Assembly: GCA_028724885.1 (NCBI GenBank)
Contig: JAQYTJ010000042.1
Coordinates: 1 to 37,409, forward strand
Source of the DNA: Bacteroidales bacterium
Lineage (GTDB): Bacteria; Bacteroidota; Bacteroidia; Bacteroidales; UBA932
Reading direction: 5' to 3'
Length of the DNA: 37,409 bases
A program made the translations under genes and the position numbers. The notes beneath the pieces were generated by a model. That model was given only the letters and a program-made list of their open reading frames with translations, searched no databases and was not told where the DNA came from. Of the stretch, positions 1 to 8,667 are shown piece by piece (position 1 is the first letter of the stretch; each line of letters starts with the position of its first letter).

Positions 1-48
1 GTGGGTGGGTTGGGCAGGATGACGGTGGGTGGGTTGGTCAGGATGACG
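1..48. repeat. 24-bp tandem repeat at window edge
   Basis: Positions 1-24 and 25-48 are the same 24-base unit with one difference (g at 14, t at 38). Each unit ends in CAGGATGACG, which is also the end of the dyad repeats at 2194-2310. The array lies in the frame of the leftmost gene and may continue outside the window. Confidence 0.8.
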
Positions 49-1014
49 GTTGTCATTCCAGGAGTCTGGGACGAAAGAGCGTCTGGCACCGTCGTATGGG
101 TAAAGTGACGTAAGGCGTGCTTTCGAAGGCTTCGCCGAAAAATCGACGGCGAAAAGGGAATAATTGCAGTACTCCGGCTTCTTGCCCTTATATACTGCCA
201 TGAAAAGACGACGCTGCGATGGATCATACGCCATGTTCTGAACGCCGTAGGTGGTATTTCCCGTGTTTATGAATACTTTGTCGAGCGCTCTCTCCGGACC
301 TGTCTCATCGAACTCGCCGAAGCGGACTGGCTTGGCAAGCTTGTTCAATTTCTGGATGTCGTAGCGAAGCAACACCTGGCAATCATTGTCCGAACGATCC
401 ACGTCCCCGTATATTCCGTAAGCCACGTAGAGGAAGTTCTTCCCCGGAGCCTTACCGATCTTCGGAGCGATGGCGATGCCGTCAATCCCTGAGCAGCCAT
501 AGCGATGAGGCAATTCTCTGCTTCCCACCATCACAGAATCACGATAATCCCTAACCGCATCTTTCACGCACACGGTCTTGAAAATCTCCGTATTTTCGAC
601 ATCAATACCCACCTTGTCAATCTTGTCCACGTCAATGATGGCCACGTAGAACAGCGAGCGACCTTTGGCAAAATCAGATAGTCCCTTGCCTATCTCGTCG
701 TCCTTGCACTCAAGAGACTCGTAAACCTTCCTGTCCTCCGGATTGAAAACCATGGCGCCAAGATGCCCCTGAATGCGGTCGATGGAGCCAAGCACATTGC
801 CCTGGAGGTCAGTTACTACGAAACTGGTCGTGAACGAGAAATACATTTTGCCAGCCTCTTTGTCGAGAGCAATGCCCTGCACATGGTTTTTCCCGCCAAC
901 TGCATTTATTTCAACAGGCAGTCCTTCAACATTTTTCTGCTGGCATACGGCATAGAACTGCATCGGCATATTCATAAAAAGAATAGCTGCCAAGGCAAAA
1001 ATAAACCTTCTCAT
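1..1014 (-). CDS. Secreted protein of unknown function, 3' end cut by window edge
   Basis: An open frame runs from ATG at 1014 to the window edge (338 codons) with no stop. The N-terminus has a basic start and a hydrophobic stretch ending near residue 22 (FYA), so it is probably exported. The body has repeated short segments such as HVQGIALDKEAGKMYFS and HLGAMVFNPEDRKVYESL that resemble beta-propeller blades, but no family was recognised and no catalytic motif is visible. Its ATG overlaps the lpxB stop as ATGA (1011-1014), so translation is probably coupled to lpxB. The last 16 residues in view form two 8-residue repeats (RHPDQPTH, RHPAQPTH) encoded by a 24-bp tandem repeat, which is odd for the end of such a protein. 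The true C-terminus is not visible. Confidence 0.8.
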   Translation of the reverse strand, partial: MRRFIFALAAILFMNMPMQFYAVCQQKNVEGLPVEINAVGGKNHVQGIALDKEAGKMYFSFTTSFVVTDLQGNVLGSIDRIQGHLGAMVFNPEDRKVYESLECKDDEIGKGLSDFAKGRSLFYVAIIDVDKIDKVGIDVENTEIFKTVCVKDAVRDYRDSVMVGSRELPHRYGCSGIDGIAIAPKIGKAPGKNFLYVAYGIYGDVDRSDNDCQVLLRYDIQKLNKLAKPVRFGEFDETGPERALDKVFINTGNTTYGVQNMAYDPSQRRLFMAVYKGKKPEYCNYSLFAVDFSAKPSKARLTSLYPYDGARRSFVPDSWNDNRHPDQPTHRHPAQPTH

Positions 1015-2177
1015 ACCTTTCTCAACTCTTCTATCATGGCACTCGCTACTGCTTCGGAAGCTCCCTGTCCGCCAAGGGCATCCCTGATTTCAGAATATCC
1101 GGACAGCATCTCGTCTCTATATTCTTTATCTTCTATCATTCTGCGCACTTCATTGACGACATTATCAGGATTGAAATAGTACTGCATCAGTTCCTTGAAG
1201 CAGGTCCTGTCCAGTATCAGATTTCCTAGGCTGATGTACTTCACCCTTATTATACCCTTGGCAATCAGAAAATTAATCTCAGCCCCACCATATGCCACCA
1301 CTTGCGGCGTGCCGATGAGGGCGCACTCAAGAGAGGCTGTCCCTGAATTGATGACAGCGGCCTCGGAGTGGCGCATGATGGCATAGCTTTCGCCGAATAT
1401 CACATGAATATATTGCCTTCCGCCGATGAACTTTGAATAGTCCGACAGAGAGCGGGACGGAGCCCCTGCCACTACGAACTGATAGTCGGAATATTCCTTA
1501 AGGGAATGCATCTGGTCAGCGAATTTCATCAGCACCGGCATCATGTAGCTTACCTCTCCGGAGCGGGAGCCAGCCAGCAGGGCGATCATCGGCTTGTCCG
1601 GCAGGCCGGTGCGCTTCAAGAAATCTTGCCGGGTTTCTTTCAGAGCAGGAGAGTTGTCGATTGCATCGATTAGCGGATTGCCCTTATAGACAAAAGGCAC
1701 TCCTTTTTTCGTGAAATAGGGAATCTCGAACGGGAAGACGATGAACAGCTTGTCCACGAATGCTTTAAGCTTATTGATTCGGCTTTCCCTGGAGGCCCAC
1801 ACCTTAGGTGCAATATAATAGAACACCTTAAATCCCTCTCTGTGAGCAAATTCAGCAACTCTGAAATTAAAGCCAGGATAATCTATTAATATTACGACAT
1901 CCGGACTCCACTTCTTGATGTCAGTGGTGCAATGCTCGAAGCGTTTTGCGAATTTACGGAAATGAGTTAATATCTGCGTGAAGCCTATCACCGCTCCGGA
2001 ATTGTAATCCTCGACCAGCCCCTCGCCGCTCTGGTGCTCTTTGTACACGGCATTCATAAGATCGCCCCCCCAGAAGCGGATGTCCGCCCCAGGATCTTCG
2101 CCATATAACCCTTTCATCAGGTTAGAGCCGTGCAGGTCGCCTGAAGCCTCACCTGCCACTATGTAGTATTTGCCCAT
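1011..2177 (-). CDS. lpxB: Lipid-A-disaccharide synthase
   Basis: The 388-residue protein is of usual LpxB length. LpxB is a GT19 glycosyltransferase that joins UDP-2,3-diacylglucosamine and lipid X into the lipid A disaccharide at the inner face of the cytoplasmic membrane. Family signatures are visible: an N-terminal VAGEASGDLHGSNLM, then FWGGD, VILIDYPGFNFRVAE, YYIAPKVWASRESR, ALLAGSRSGEV and, near the C-terminus, NSGTASLECALIGTPQVVAY, the nucleotide-sugar binding region. It follows surE after a repeat-filled gap of about 120 bp and overlaps the next gene by ATGA. The surE-lpxB pairing is common in Bacteroidota. Confidence 0.97.
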   Translation of the reverse strand: MGKYYIVAGEASGDLHGSNLMKGLYGEDPGADIRFWGGDLMNAVYKEHQSGEGLVEDYNSGAVIGFTQILTHFRKFAKRFEHCTTDIKKWSPDVVILIDYPGFNFRVAEFAHREGFKVFYYIAPKVWASRESRINKLKAFVDKLFIVFPFEIPYFTKKGVPFVYKGNPLIDAIDNSPALKETRQDFLKRTGLPDKPMIALLAGSRSGEVSYMMPVLMKFADQMHSLKEYSDYQFVVAGAPSRSLSDYSKFIGGRQYIHVIFGESYAIMRHSEAAVINSGTASLECALIGTPQVVAYGGAEINFLIAKGIIRVKYISLGNLILDRTCFKELMQYYFNPDNVVNEVRRMIEDKEYRDEMLSGYSEIRDALGGQGASEAVASAMIEELRKV

Positions 2178-2193
2178 ATTCTTTTTAAATTAG

Positions 2194-2310
2194 ATCCTGA
2201 ATCAAGTTCAGGATGACGGTTTTAATCAATCCTTGAATCAAGTTAATCAGTTCCTGAATCAGGTTCAGGATGACGGTTTTAATCTGTCCCTGAATCAGGT
2301 TCAGGACGGT
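2194..2310. repeat. Cluster of short dyad repeats between surE and lpxB
   Basis: Three near-identical units (2194-2227, 2251-2284, 2287-2310) and a partial one (2230-2244) occupy the gap. Each has the perfect 7-bp dyad TCCTGAA-n5-TTCAGGA (CCCTGAA in the third unit), and the first two run on into TGACGGTTTTAATC. The third unit lacks three bases of the tail and reaches into surE, so the TGA stop of surE (2303-2301) lies inside it. In the surE-lpxB transcript the units could fold into small hairpins. Short repeats of this type are known to be dispersed in many bacterial genomes. Confidence 0.85.
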
Positions 2311-3110
2311 AAAAAATCAGCATTCAGGCAGCCGATGCGCTTGATTTCCTCGAAATCGGTGTTGTTCACGTTGTGGGCAGTAATGGAAATGTAGCCGTCT
2401 CGTATGATGTGGTGGTCAGCAAAGTCGTCCTCCGCAGGAGTGTCGTCCACGAAATGCCCCTTTATGACATAAATGCACTCGCCACCCTTAGGATGCAGAT
2501 CATCGCCAGTCCACGGCTCGAACTGCCCCTCCCAGTGCCCCATTCCCTGATGGCCTACACGAATGCCCTTTATCGCCTCTGCCTTCAAGTTCGGGAAATT
2601 CACGTTATAATATACTCCTTTCCGCTTAGGCCATCTTTCAAGCAGCTTTATGAATATGTCAGGGAAAAATTTCTCAACGGCGGAAAAGTCGGCATCCGGA
2701 TCCATGTCCCCCAAAGAAACACCGATTCCCGGCACATCGTTCAGGGCAGCCTCCTCCGCAGCCCCGAGAGTGCCTGAATAATTTGCTGCGCTTGCCACAT
2801 TGTAACCATGATTTATCCCACTGACTACGACATCAGGCTTGCTCTGACAAACTTCATCAATCGCAAATTTCACGCAGCTGGCAGGAGTACCGTCCAGGCT
2901 GGCATAATAGACAGTCTCCTCAGATGGCAAAGTCTCAACTGCCACAGGCTTCCCACCCAAGCTTACAGCCATTGACATGCCGGATTGTGGGAATTTAGGC
3001 GCAATGGCGGTGACACTGCCAAATTGTCGCATCACCCGAATCAGCACATCAATCCCCTTGGACTGAAATCCATCATCGTTCGTAACCAATATATTCAGAT
3101 TTGTCTTCAT
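2301..3110 (-). CDS. surE: 5'/3'-nucleotidase SurE
   Basis: SurE is a metal-dependent nucleotidase that removes phosphate from nucleoside monophosphates. The N-terminal ILVTNDDGFQSKGI carries the metal-binding Asp pair, and APKFPQSGMSMAV, SLDGTPASCVKFA and DVVVSGINHGYNV are the conserved SurE blocks that build the active site. The start was set at ATG 3110 (269 residues) rather than the in-frame ATG at 3125, because a consensus -7 element at 3136-3129 would put the transcript start at or just before 3125. The last two residues (Pro-Ser) and the stop codon come from an intergenic repeat unit, so the original C-terminus may have differed slightly. Confidence 0.95.
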   Translation of the reverse strand: MKTNLNILVTNDDGFQSKGIDVLIRVMRQFGSVTAIAPKFPQSGMSMAVSLGGKPVAVETLPSEETVYYASLDGTPASCVKFAIDEVCQSKPDVVVSGINHGYNVASAANYSGTLGAAEEAALNDVPGIGVSLGDMDPDADFSAVEKFFPDIFIKLLERWPKRKGVYYNVNFPNLKAEAIKGIRVGHQGMGHWEGQFEPWTGDDLHPKGGECIYVIKGHFVDDTPAEDDFADHHIIRDGYISITAHNVNNTDFEEIKRIGCLNADFLPS

Positions 3111-3128
3111 CTGTTTTTTTTTCATTCA

Positions 3129-3136
3129 CAAATATA
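3129..3136 (-). promoter_or_regulatory. Putative -7 promoter element of surE-lpxB
   Basis: The minus strand reads TATATTTG, an exact match to the Bacteroidota TAnnTTTG -7 consensus. It lies 19 bases before ATG 3110. No clear -33 element was identified. Confidence 0.6.
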
Positions 3137-3158
3137 TTCAATTTCATCATTTTTTTCT

Positions 3159-3166
3159 TACTTTTG
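3159..3166 (+). promoter_or_regulatory. Putative -7 promoter element of gap
   Basis: TACTTTTG matches the TAnnTTTG consensus. It leaves a leader of about 70 bases before the gap ATG at 3241 and is divergent to the surE promoter. Confidence 0.6.
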
Positions 3167-3207
3167 CATCGCTTTTGCAGTATGGCACAGCGGTTAGTTA
3201 GAATTGA

Positions 3208-4239
<1,032 letters not shown>

Positions 4240-4254
4240 TTTCACAGCATAATG

Positions 4255-4293
4255 AAAAGAGCTGGACTTAGAGTAAAGTCTGGCTCTTTTTTT
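4255..4293 (+). terminator. Rho-independent terminator of gap
   Basis: AAAAGAGC...GCTCTTTT closes a stem of about 15 bp, including two G-T pairs, with a loop near 4270-4275. It is followed by a run of T residues to 4293. Confidence 0.85.
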
Positions 4294-4364
4294 GATTGTT
4301 CAATTTTTTCGTTATAATAGAGTTTATGCTAGTTATAAGAAATAATCCTAATTATTTATCAATC

Positions 4365-5048
4365 ATGAAAAAATATCTTTTAGTTTTCCTTTGCGGAGCC
4401 GTAATATTCCAAGGCTGCGCTAACATGTCAAAAACAGGTAAGGGAACACTCATTGGCTCTGGTGCCGGAGCAGCAATAGGAGCAGGCATTGGTGCCGCAA
4501 TCGGTGATGGCAAAGGCGCTGCGATTGGTGCTGCGATTGGAACTGCAGTCGGAGCCGGCGCTGGTGCTGTCATAGGTAAGAAGATGGACAAGAAGGCCGA
4601 AGAACTCGAAAAACTTGAAAACGCTCAAGTTGAAACAGTAGAAGACCAGAACGGGCTTAAAGCCGTAAAGGTGACGTTCAATAGCGGAATTCTTTTCCCA
4701 ACCAATGGTTACACACTCTCTAAAACTTCAAAGTCTGAACTCGCCGAGTTCGCAAAAAAAATGTCTGACATGCAGGACACCGACGTCACTATCTACGGAC
4801 ATACCGACAACACTGGTTCAGATGCAGTAAACGAGAGGCTTTCCCAGCAGAGAGCTGACGCAGTTGCCAACTATCTGAAGACTTGCGGAATAGCCAGCAG
4901 TAGGCTAACAACGGAAGGTAAGTCTTACACAGAACCCGTCGCATCCAATGACACAGTTGAAGGCAGAGCACAGAACAGACGCGTGGAAATCTACATCACC
5001 GCCAACGAGCAGATGATTCATAAAGCCGAAAACGGCACGCTCGAATGA
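4365..5048 (+). CDS. OmpA-family lipoprotein with glycine-zipper segment
   Basis: The start at 4365 gives a clean lipoprotein signal (MKKYLLVFLCGAVIFQGC, lipid-anchored Cys18); an upstream in-frame ATG at 4296 would add 23 unlikely residues. After the anchor comes a glycine-zipper stretch of GAGIGAAIGDGKGAAIG type (about residues 27-68), a short charged linker, then an OmpA-like peptidoglycan-binding domain with TIYGHTDNTGSDAVNERLS and GRAQNRRVEIYI. The 227-residue protein probably tethers the outer membrane to the cell wall, like the YiaD/Pal type. It is monocistronic and ends at a hairpin shared with the converging SUS-like operon. Confidence 0.9.
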   Translation: MKKYLLVFLCGAVIFQGCANMSKTGKGTLIGSGAGAAIGAGIGAAIGDGKGAAIGAAIGTAVGAGAGAVIGKKMDKKAEELEKLENAQVETVEDQNGLKAVKVTFNSGILFPTNGYTLSKTSKSELAEFAKKMSDMQDTDVTIYGHTDNTGSDAVNERLSQQRADAVANYLKTCGIASSRLTTEGKSYTEPVASNDTVEGRAQNRRVEIYITANEQMIHKAENGTLE

Positions 5049-5075
5049 AGCTAATATCAGCTAGGTTGAAAGAGA

Positions 5076-5105
5076 AAGGTCTGCAGATGCGAATCCGCAG
5101 ACCTT
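5076..5105. terminator. Probable bidirectional terminator between convergent genes
   Basis: A perfect 9-bp inverted repeat, AAGGTCTGC (5076-5084) and GCAGACCTT (5097-5105), has a 12-base loop. On the minus strand it is followed by TCTCTTTC, on the plus strand only by AATTG, so it probably serves the minus-strand operon better. Confidence 0.65.
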
Positions 5106-5157
5106 AATTGATCATTGCGCTTTACCAAGGGCGAAATGACTTATTTCATCATTTTAG

Positions 5158-6636
5158 TCATGTCTCTTGCTGTACGTCTTTGCTGCGCCAGCAGCCAAGC
5201 TCTGCAACAGAAATGCAGGTTCCTCTGTTCGAACCGACAAACTTCAACAGCAGGTACCTTGTTTTTGCGGCATCCAAAGAAAACAATTGCACCCTGCTCT
5301 TGTTCGATGTTCCACCAAAGTCGACGTCGCCAAGGTAAACAAGACCAGTGTACTTGATGTGTTCCCGGTCGCTATAGTCAAGAGATTCGGCGGCATAGAC
5401 TTCAAACTTTCTCAAATCGGTGACATAACCGCCAGAACGTCTCCAGACCTCCATAAGGCTCAACTCCTGTACCGATCCGAAATCAAGGGATGCTAAGAAA
5501 GGAATATGTGAACCAACTCCGTAGCCACTACTTCCCCACCTATTTTCCCAGAAAGTATTAACATTCGAATCTAAAAGCTTTTTGTAAGAATCCTCGTCAC
5601 AGCTTTCTGGAGTGAAAATGATTCCGTCTACAGGAATCACATCAGCCCTGCCGGAAATTGCAGTGTATGGTTCACCCATTGTTGACATATCCACATTCGG
5701 ACAATACTCATACTTGATTCTGGCTTCTATTCTGCCGTCTTCGGAATCTTTTACCGACAAAGGATTTCCATTGATGCTGAAGTCGGAAAAGGACACATTT
5801 AGGTAGTAGTTCCCGAATTCTCTGCCTTCCGGCATATCGATTGTATAGGAAACCTCATTCACGCCAGCACCCATGCCGGCTACGTCTGCGTTCTGTATGG
5901 CGGAGAGAGGCAGGGGACGGAGATTGTATTTTGCAGGAAGGGAGTTGCCTAGTACAGTAGATTCCTGGCCGTTGAGCGCAGCGTAGGAATCAGATTCAAA
6001 GACCACGTTCCACTTAACGTCGAATTCTTTGTTTTCGAACGGAAGTTTAAGGGTGATTTTGGCTTTTTCTCCGCTGAGAATCTGATTTCCGCTTGAAATG
6101 CTGATTTCCATCTTCGGTTCAGAGACATAAACCTTACGCAGGACGAAGCCGGATTCCGAATCAACTGAAGTATCGCCTTCTTTGTTGAGCCTGAGTGCGA
6201 GGCAATAAGACTTGCCATCAGGAAGAGAATTTTCATTGGCCTTCAGTTCCAAAATCTTGTCATAAGGAATCGTAACCGAAAAACTCTTGTATCGCTCGTC
6301 AGGCGCAAATTTGACAAAGGTCGGAAGGGCGTAATAGGACGGATCCAGCAACACATAATCATCATCATACAGGCTGAGCTCCTCCTGTGTCATTGAGACG
6401 ACCGATGTCTCGGCATCAAGTTCCGGCAGTCCGCCCGAACGAAGAATCGTGAACTCTGTGGACAATTCACTTCCCACATCGAACAACTGCCACTCCGCTT
6501 CCTGGACATTCTTGAAGCAAACAACTTTCTGGTACTCTTTCGGTATGATGTTCTTCAAATCATATTCGGCAGTATTGCACGCCACAAACATAAAAGCCGC
6601 GGCCAAACATAATGCGGTATATTTTAGTCTGCTCAT
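5158..6636 (-). CDS. SUS-locus lipoprotein with DUF1735-like and discoidin-like domains
   Basis: This 492-residue protein has a lipoprotein signal (MSRLKYTALCLAAAFMFVAC, Cys20). Residues of about 30-170 resemble the DUF1735 domain found in accessory lipoproteins of Bacteroidota polysaccharide loci. The region from about 335 to the end resembles an F5/8 type C (discoidin) carbohydrate-binding domain, with a NTFWENRWGSSGYG segment, LASLDFGSVQELSLMEVWRR and the final LLLKFVGSNRGTCISVAELG. It follows the SusD gene by 22 bp and is the last gene of the operon. It is probably a surface glycan-binding protein; the substrate cannot be read from the sequence. Confidence 0.8.
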   Translation of the reverse strand: MSRLKYTALCLAAAFMFVACNTAEYDLKNIIPKEYQKVVCFKNVQEAEWQLFDVGSELSTEFTILRSGGLPELDAETSVVSMTQEELSLYDDDYVLLDPSYYALPTFVKFAPDERYKSFSVTIPYDKILELKANENSLPDGKSYCLALRLNKEGDTSVDSESGFVLRKVYVSEPKMEISISSGNQILSGEKAKITLKLPFENKEFDVKWNVVFESDSYAALNGQESTVLGNSLPAKYNLRPLPLSAIQNADVAGMGAGVNEVSYTIDMPEGREFGNYYLNVSFSDFSINGNPLSVKDSEDGRIEARIKYEYCPNVDMSTMGEPYTAISGRADVIPVDGIIFTPESCDEDSYKKLLDSNVNTFWENRWGSSGYGVGSHIPFLASLDFGSVQELSLMEVWRRSGGYVTDLRKFEVYAAESLDYSDREHIKYTGLVYLGDVDFGGTSNKSRVQLFSLDAAKTRYLLLKFVGSNRGTCISVAELGCWRSKDVQQET

Positions 6637-6658
6637 AACATATTCATTAATAAAAATA

Positions 6659-8647
6659 TTAATAACCAGGTGCCTGAACCATCTGAGGATTCATGTACAG
6701 TTCATTGGATTTGATTGGAAGAAGGTACATTCTATCAAGCCAACGATAATCACCATCGACGTCAACAACCTTGTTGAACTCTTCAATGGACGGATTCTCT
6801 TTCTTGCTGACAAAAATATTCAAACCTTTCCTGACCCCCGCAGACAGATATTCCTTGCATTTCACCCAGCGTCTCAAGTCATAGTACCTGTGACCCTCGC
6901 GGTAAAGCTCTATCGTTCTTTCATTCCTTGCCCAGTCCCTGATAGTCATATCATCGGTCAGGTCTTTCTCTGTTATCGAAGGAACTCCCGCGCGTTCCCT
7001 TATGATATTGAGGTTGTCAAGCGCCATCTGCAAGTCTTCTGTGCTTCCTGTATGCATATAAATCTCTGCGCAGGACTCAGCGAGGTTCAGGTACAGTTCC
7101 GCCAGGCGTATGATTGGGAGAGGATACTTGAGCCACGGCCGAGAATTGGATGTCCACCTTGTTCTTGGCGAAAAGAACTTGTCACACAAAAAGCCCGTCT
7201 GGTTATTATCTCTTGCTGTGTTGGAGTCGTAACCACTGCACCCTGCCGCCTTTGCGTTGGAGCGAAGATTCAGCCTCAAAGGTTTTCCGTTATATAGGCG
7301 CGGACCGAGGTCGCAGCCATCGTAGCTTATCCAGGCGTAATAGCGCGGCTCTCTTCCCACGTTGAAGTTTATTATTTCCGGTCGGTCTTCAATGCCGGCG
7401 GAATTGAACCATTGGCTCTTTTGAGTGTAGTTGGGATCTTTTTCCGGAAGCATCCCTCCCTTTGAATAGAAATGTTCAAGGATGTTCAGGGTAGGGCTCA
7501 ATCCGGCCCATCCCCCAGCCCAGGTATCGTCCCCTGCACCAGTCTTGATTATTTGTCGCGGCTTCCCCTCTGCAAGTCCGTAATCATTACTTATGCAGGT
7601 AAAGATAAGCTCTTTGTTTCCTTCCGTTTCGTCAGAAGCAGACAAATATCTCATCTGAAGCACCTTTTTCGCAAACTCTTCGCCTTCCGGCGTTTCAGTG
7701 TCCACTCCAGGAAGGAAGATTCCTCCTTCGGATGTCTTCCAAGGGACATCGTGGTTTGTGGCAAGTCGAATGGCCGTCTCCATGTCAAAGAGTGAGCGTC
7801 CGTTCTTCTTGGCGATTTCCAGCGCCTGGATAGCCGCGTCCTTCGCCTTATACCATTTGTCTATGCTGAACTCTTTGCTGAACAGTTCCTTGCCGTACCC
7901 TGGCGTTTCGAAAGTAGTATTCTGCCAGTTGACCCAAGGAGCTTCACCATTCCACAAAGGGGATGCGGCATACAGGAGAACACGAGATTTCAGAGCAGCC
8001 GCAACAGTCTGGTTTGCCAAACAATACGTTTCATCCAATTTATAATCCGAAGGAAGATCAGGATACGCCTCGTCCAATTTGTCCACTATGTACTGAACGA
8101 CATAGTCATAATGATATCTCCCGGGAAACTTGTCCTTCGTAGTGGAAACCGAGACATAATCATCCACAATGGGGCAAGGACCGAAATAATTCAGTATGCA
8201 GAAGTAGTAGTAAGCTTTCAAAAAGTTTATATGAGCCTTGTAGAGAGCCTTATCGGCCTCTGTAAGAAACGATGGATTCTGAAGATCTAGTTCTCTAAGG
8301 AAGAGGTTCACGTTACCGATTTCTCCATACAGGATCCTCCAATAACGGTCCGGCACATTCGTAGCGTTCACGTTGCAGGAGGTAATCAGTTTCAAGTCGT
8401 GTTCCGACCAAAGACGAGGGGTGACATACTCATCGGTGGAACCCTCATAATTACGGAAATTGATTGGGCAAATGGAATTGACCGTGCTATAACATCCGCC
8501 AAGCCAGGATTCCACGCTTTCCTTGCTCTTCATAGCATCCTCCATCGTGGCCCTTTTCGCAGGGGCGACGTCCAGAAAATCGCAGGAAGCGCACAAGAAC
8601 ATAATCACAGGCAACAGCGACAATGACGCAAATTTTATAAATTTCAT
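6659..8647 (-). CDS. SusD/RagB-family nutrient-binding outer-membrane lipoprotein
   Basis: SusD-like proteins are lids that capture glycans or peptides for the TonB-dependent SusC channel. The 662-residue protein has a lipoprotein signal ending in LCASC (Cys22), then the family's N-terminal FLDVAPAKRATMEDAMKS and a helical TPR-like part with AYYYFCILNYFGPCPIVDD. The C-terminal RagB/SusD block includes PLPIIRLAELYLNLAES, NIIRERAGVPSITE and ERTIELYREGHRYYDLRRW. It lies 20 bp after the SusC gene and is cotranscribed with it. The protein is longer than classical SusD (about 550), mostly through a long central part at about residues 290-480. Confidence 0.96.
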   Translation of the reverse strand: MKFIKFASLSLLPVIMFLCASCDFLDVAPAKRATMEDAMKSKESVESWLGGCYSTVNSICPINFRNYEGSTDEYVTPRLWSEHDLKLITSCNVNATNVPDRYWRILYGEIGNVNLFLRELDLQNPSFLTEADKALYKAHINFLKAYYYFCILNYFGPCPIVDDYVSVSTTKDKFPGRYHYDYVVQYIVDKLDEAYPDLPSDYKLDETYCLANQTVAAALKSRVLLYAASPLWNGEAPWVNWQNTTFETPGYGKELFSKEFSIDKWYKAKDAAIQALEIAKKNGRSLFDMETAIRLATNHDVPWKTSEGGIFLPGVDTETPEGEEFAKKVLQMRYLSASDETEGNKELIFTCISNDYGLAEGKPRQIIKTGAGDDTWAGGWAGLSPTLNILEHFYSKGGMLPEKDPNYTQKSQWFNSAGIEDRPEIINFNVGREPRYYAWISYDGCDLGPRLYNGKPLRLNLRSNAKAAGCSGYDSNTARDNNQTGFLCDKFFSPRTRWTSNSRPWLKYPLPIIRLAELYLNLAESCAEIYMHTGSTEDLQMALDNLNIIRERAGVPSITEKDLTDDMTIRDWARNERTIELYREGHRYYDLRRWVKCKEYLSAGVRKGLNIFVSKKENPSIEEFNKVVDVDGDYRWLDRMYLLPIKSNELYMNPQMVQAPGY

Positions 8648-8667
8648 ATGATTCTAATTTAAATTAT

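Noticed and set aside
4352..4628. Two minus-strand frames opposite the lipoprotein's glycine-rich segment
   Set aside because: The Ala/Pro-rich products are antisense of the glycine-zipper repeats in a well-supported gene.
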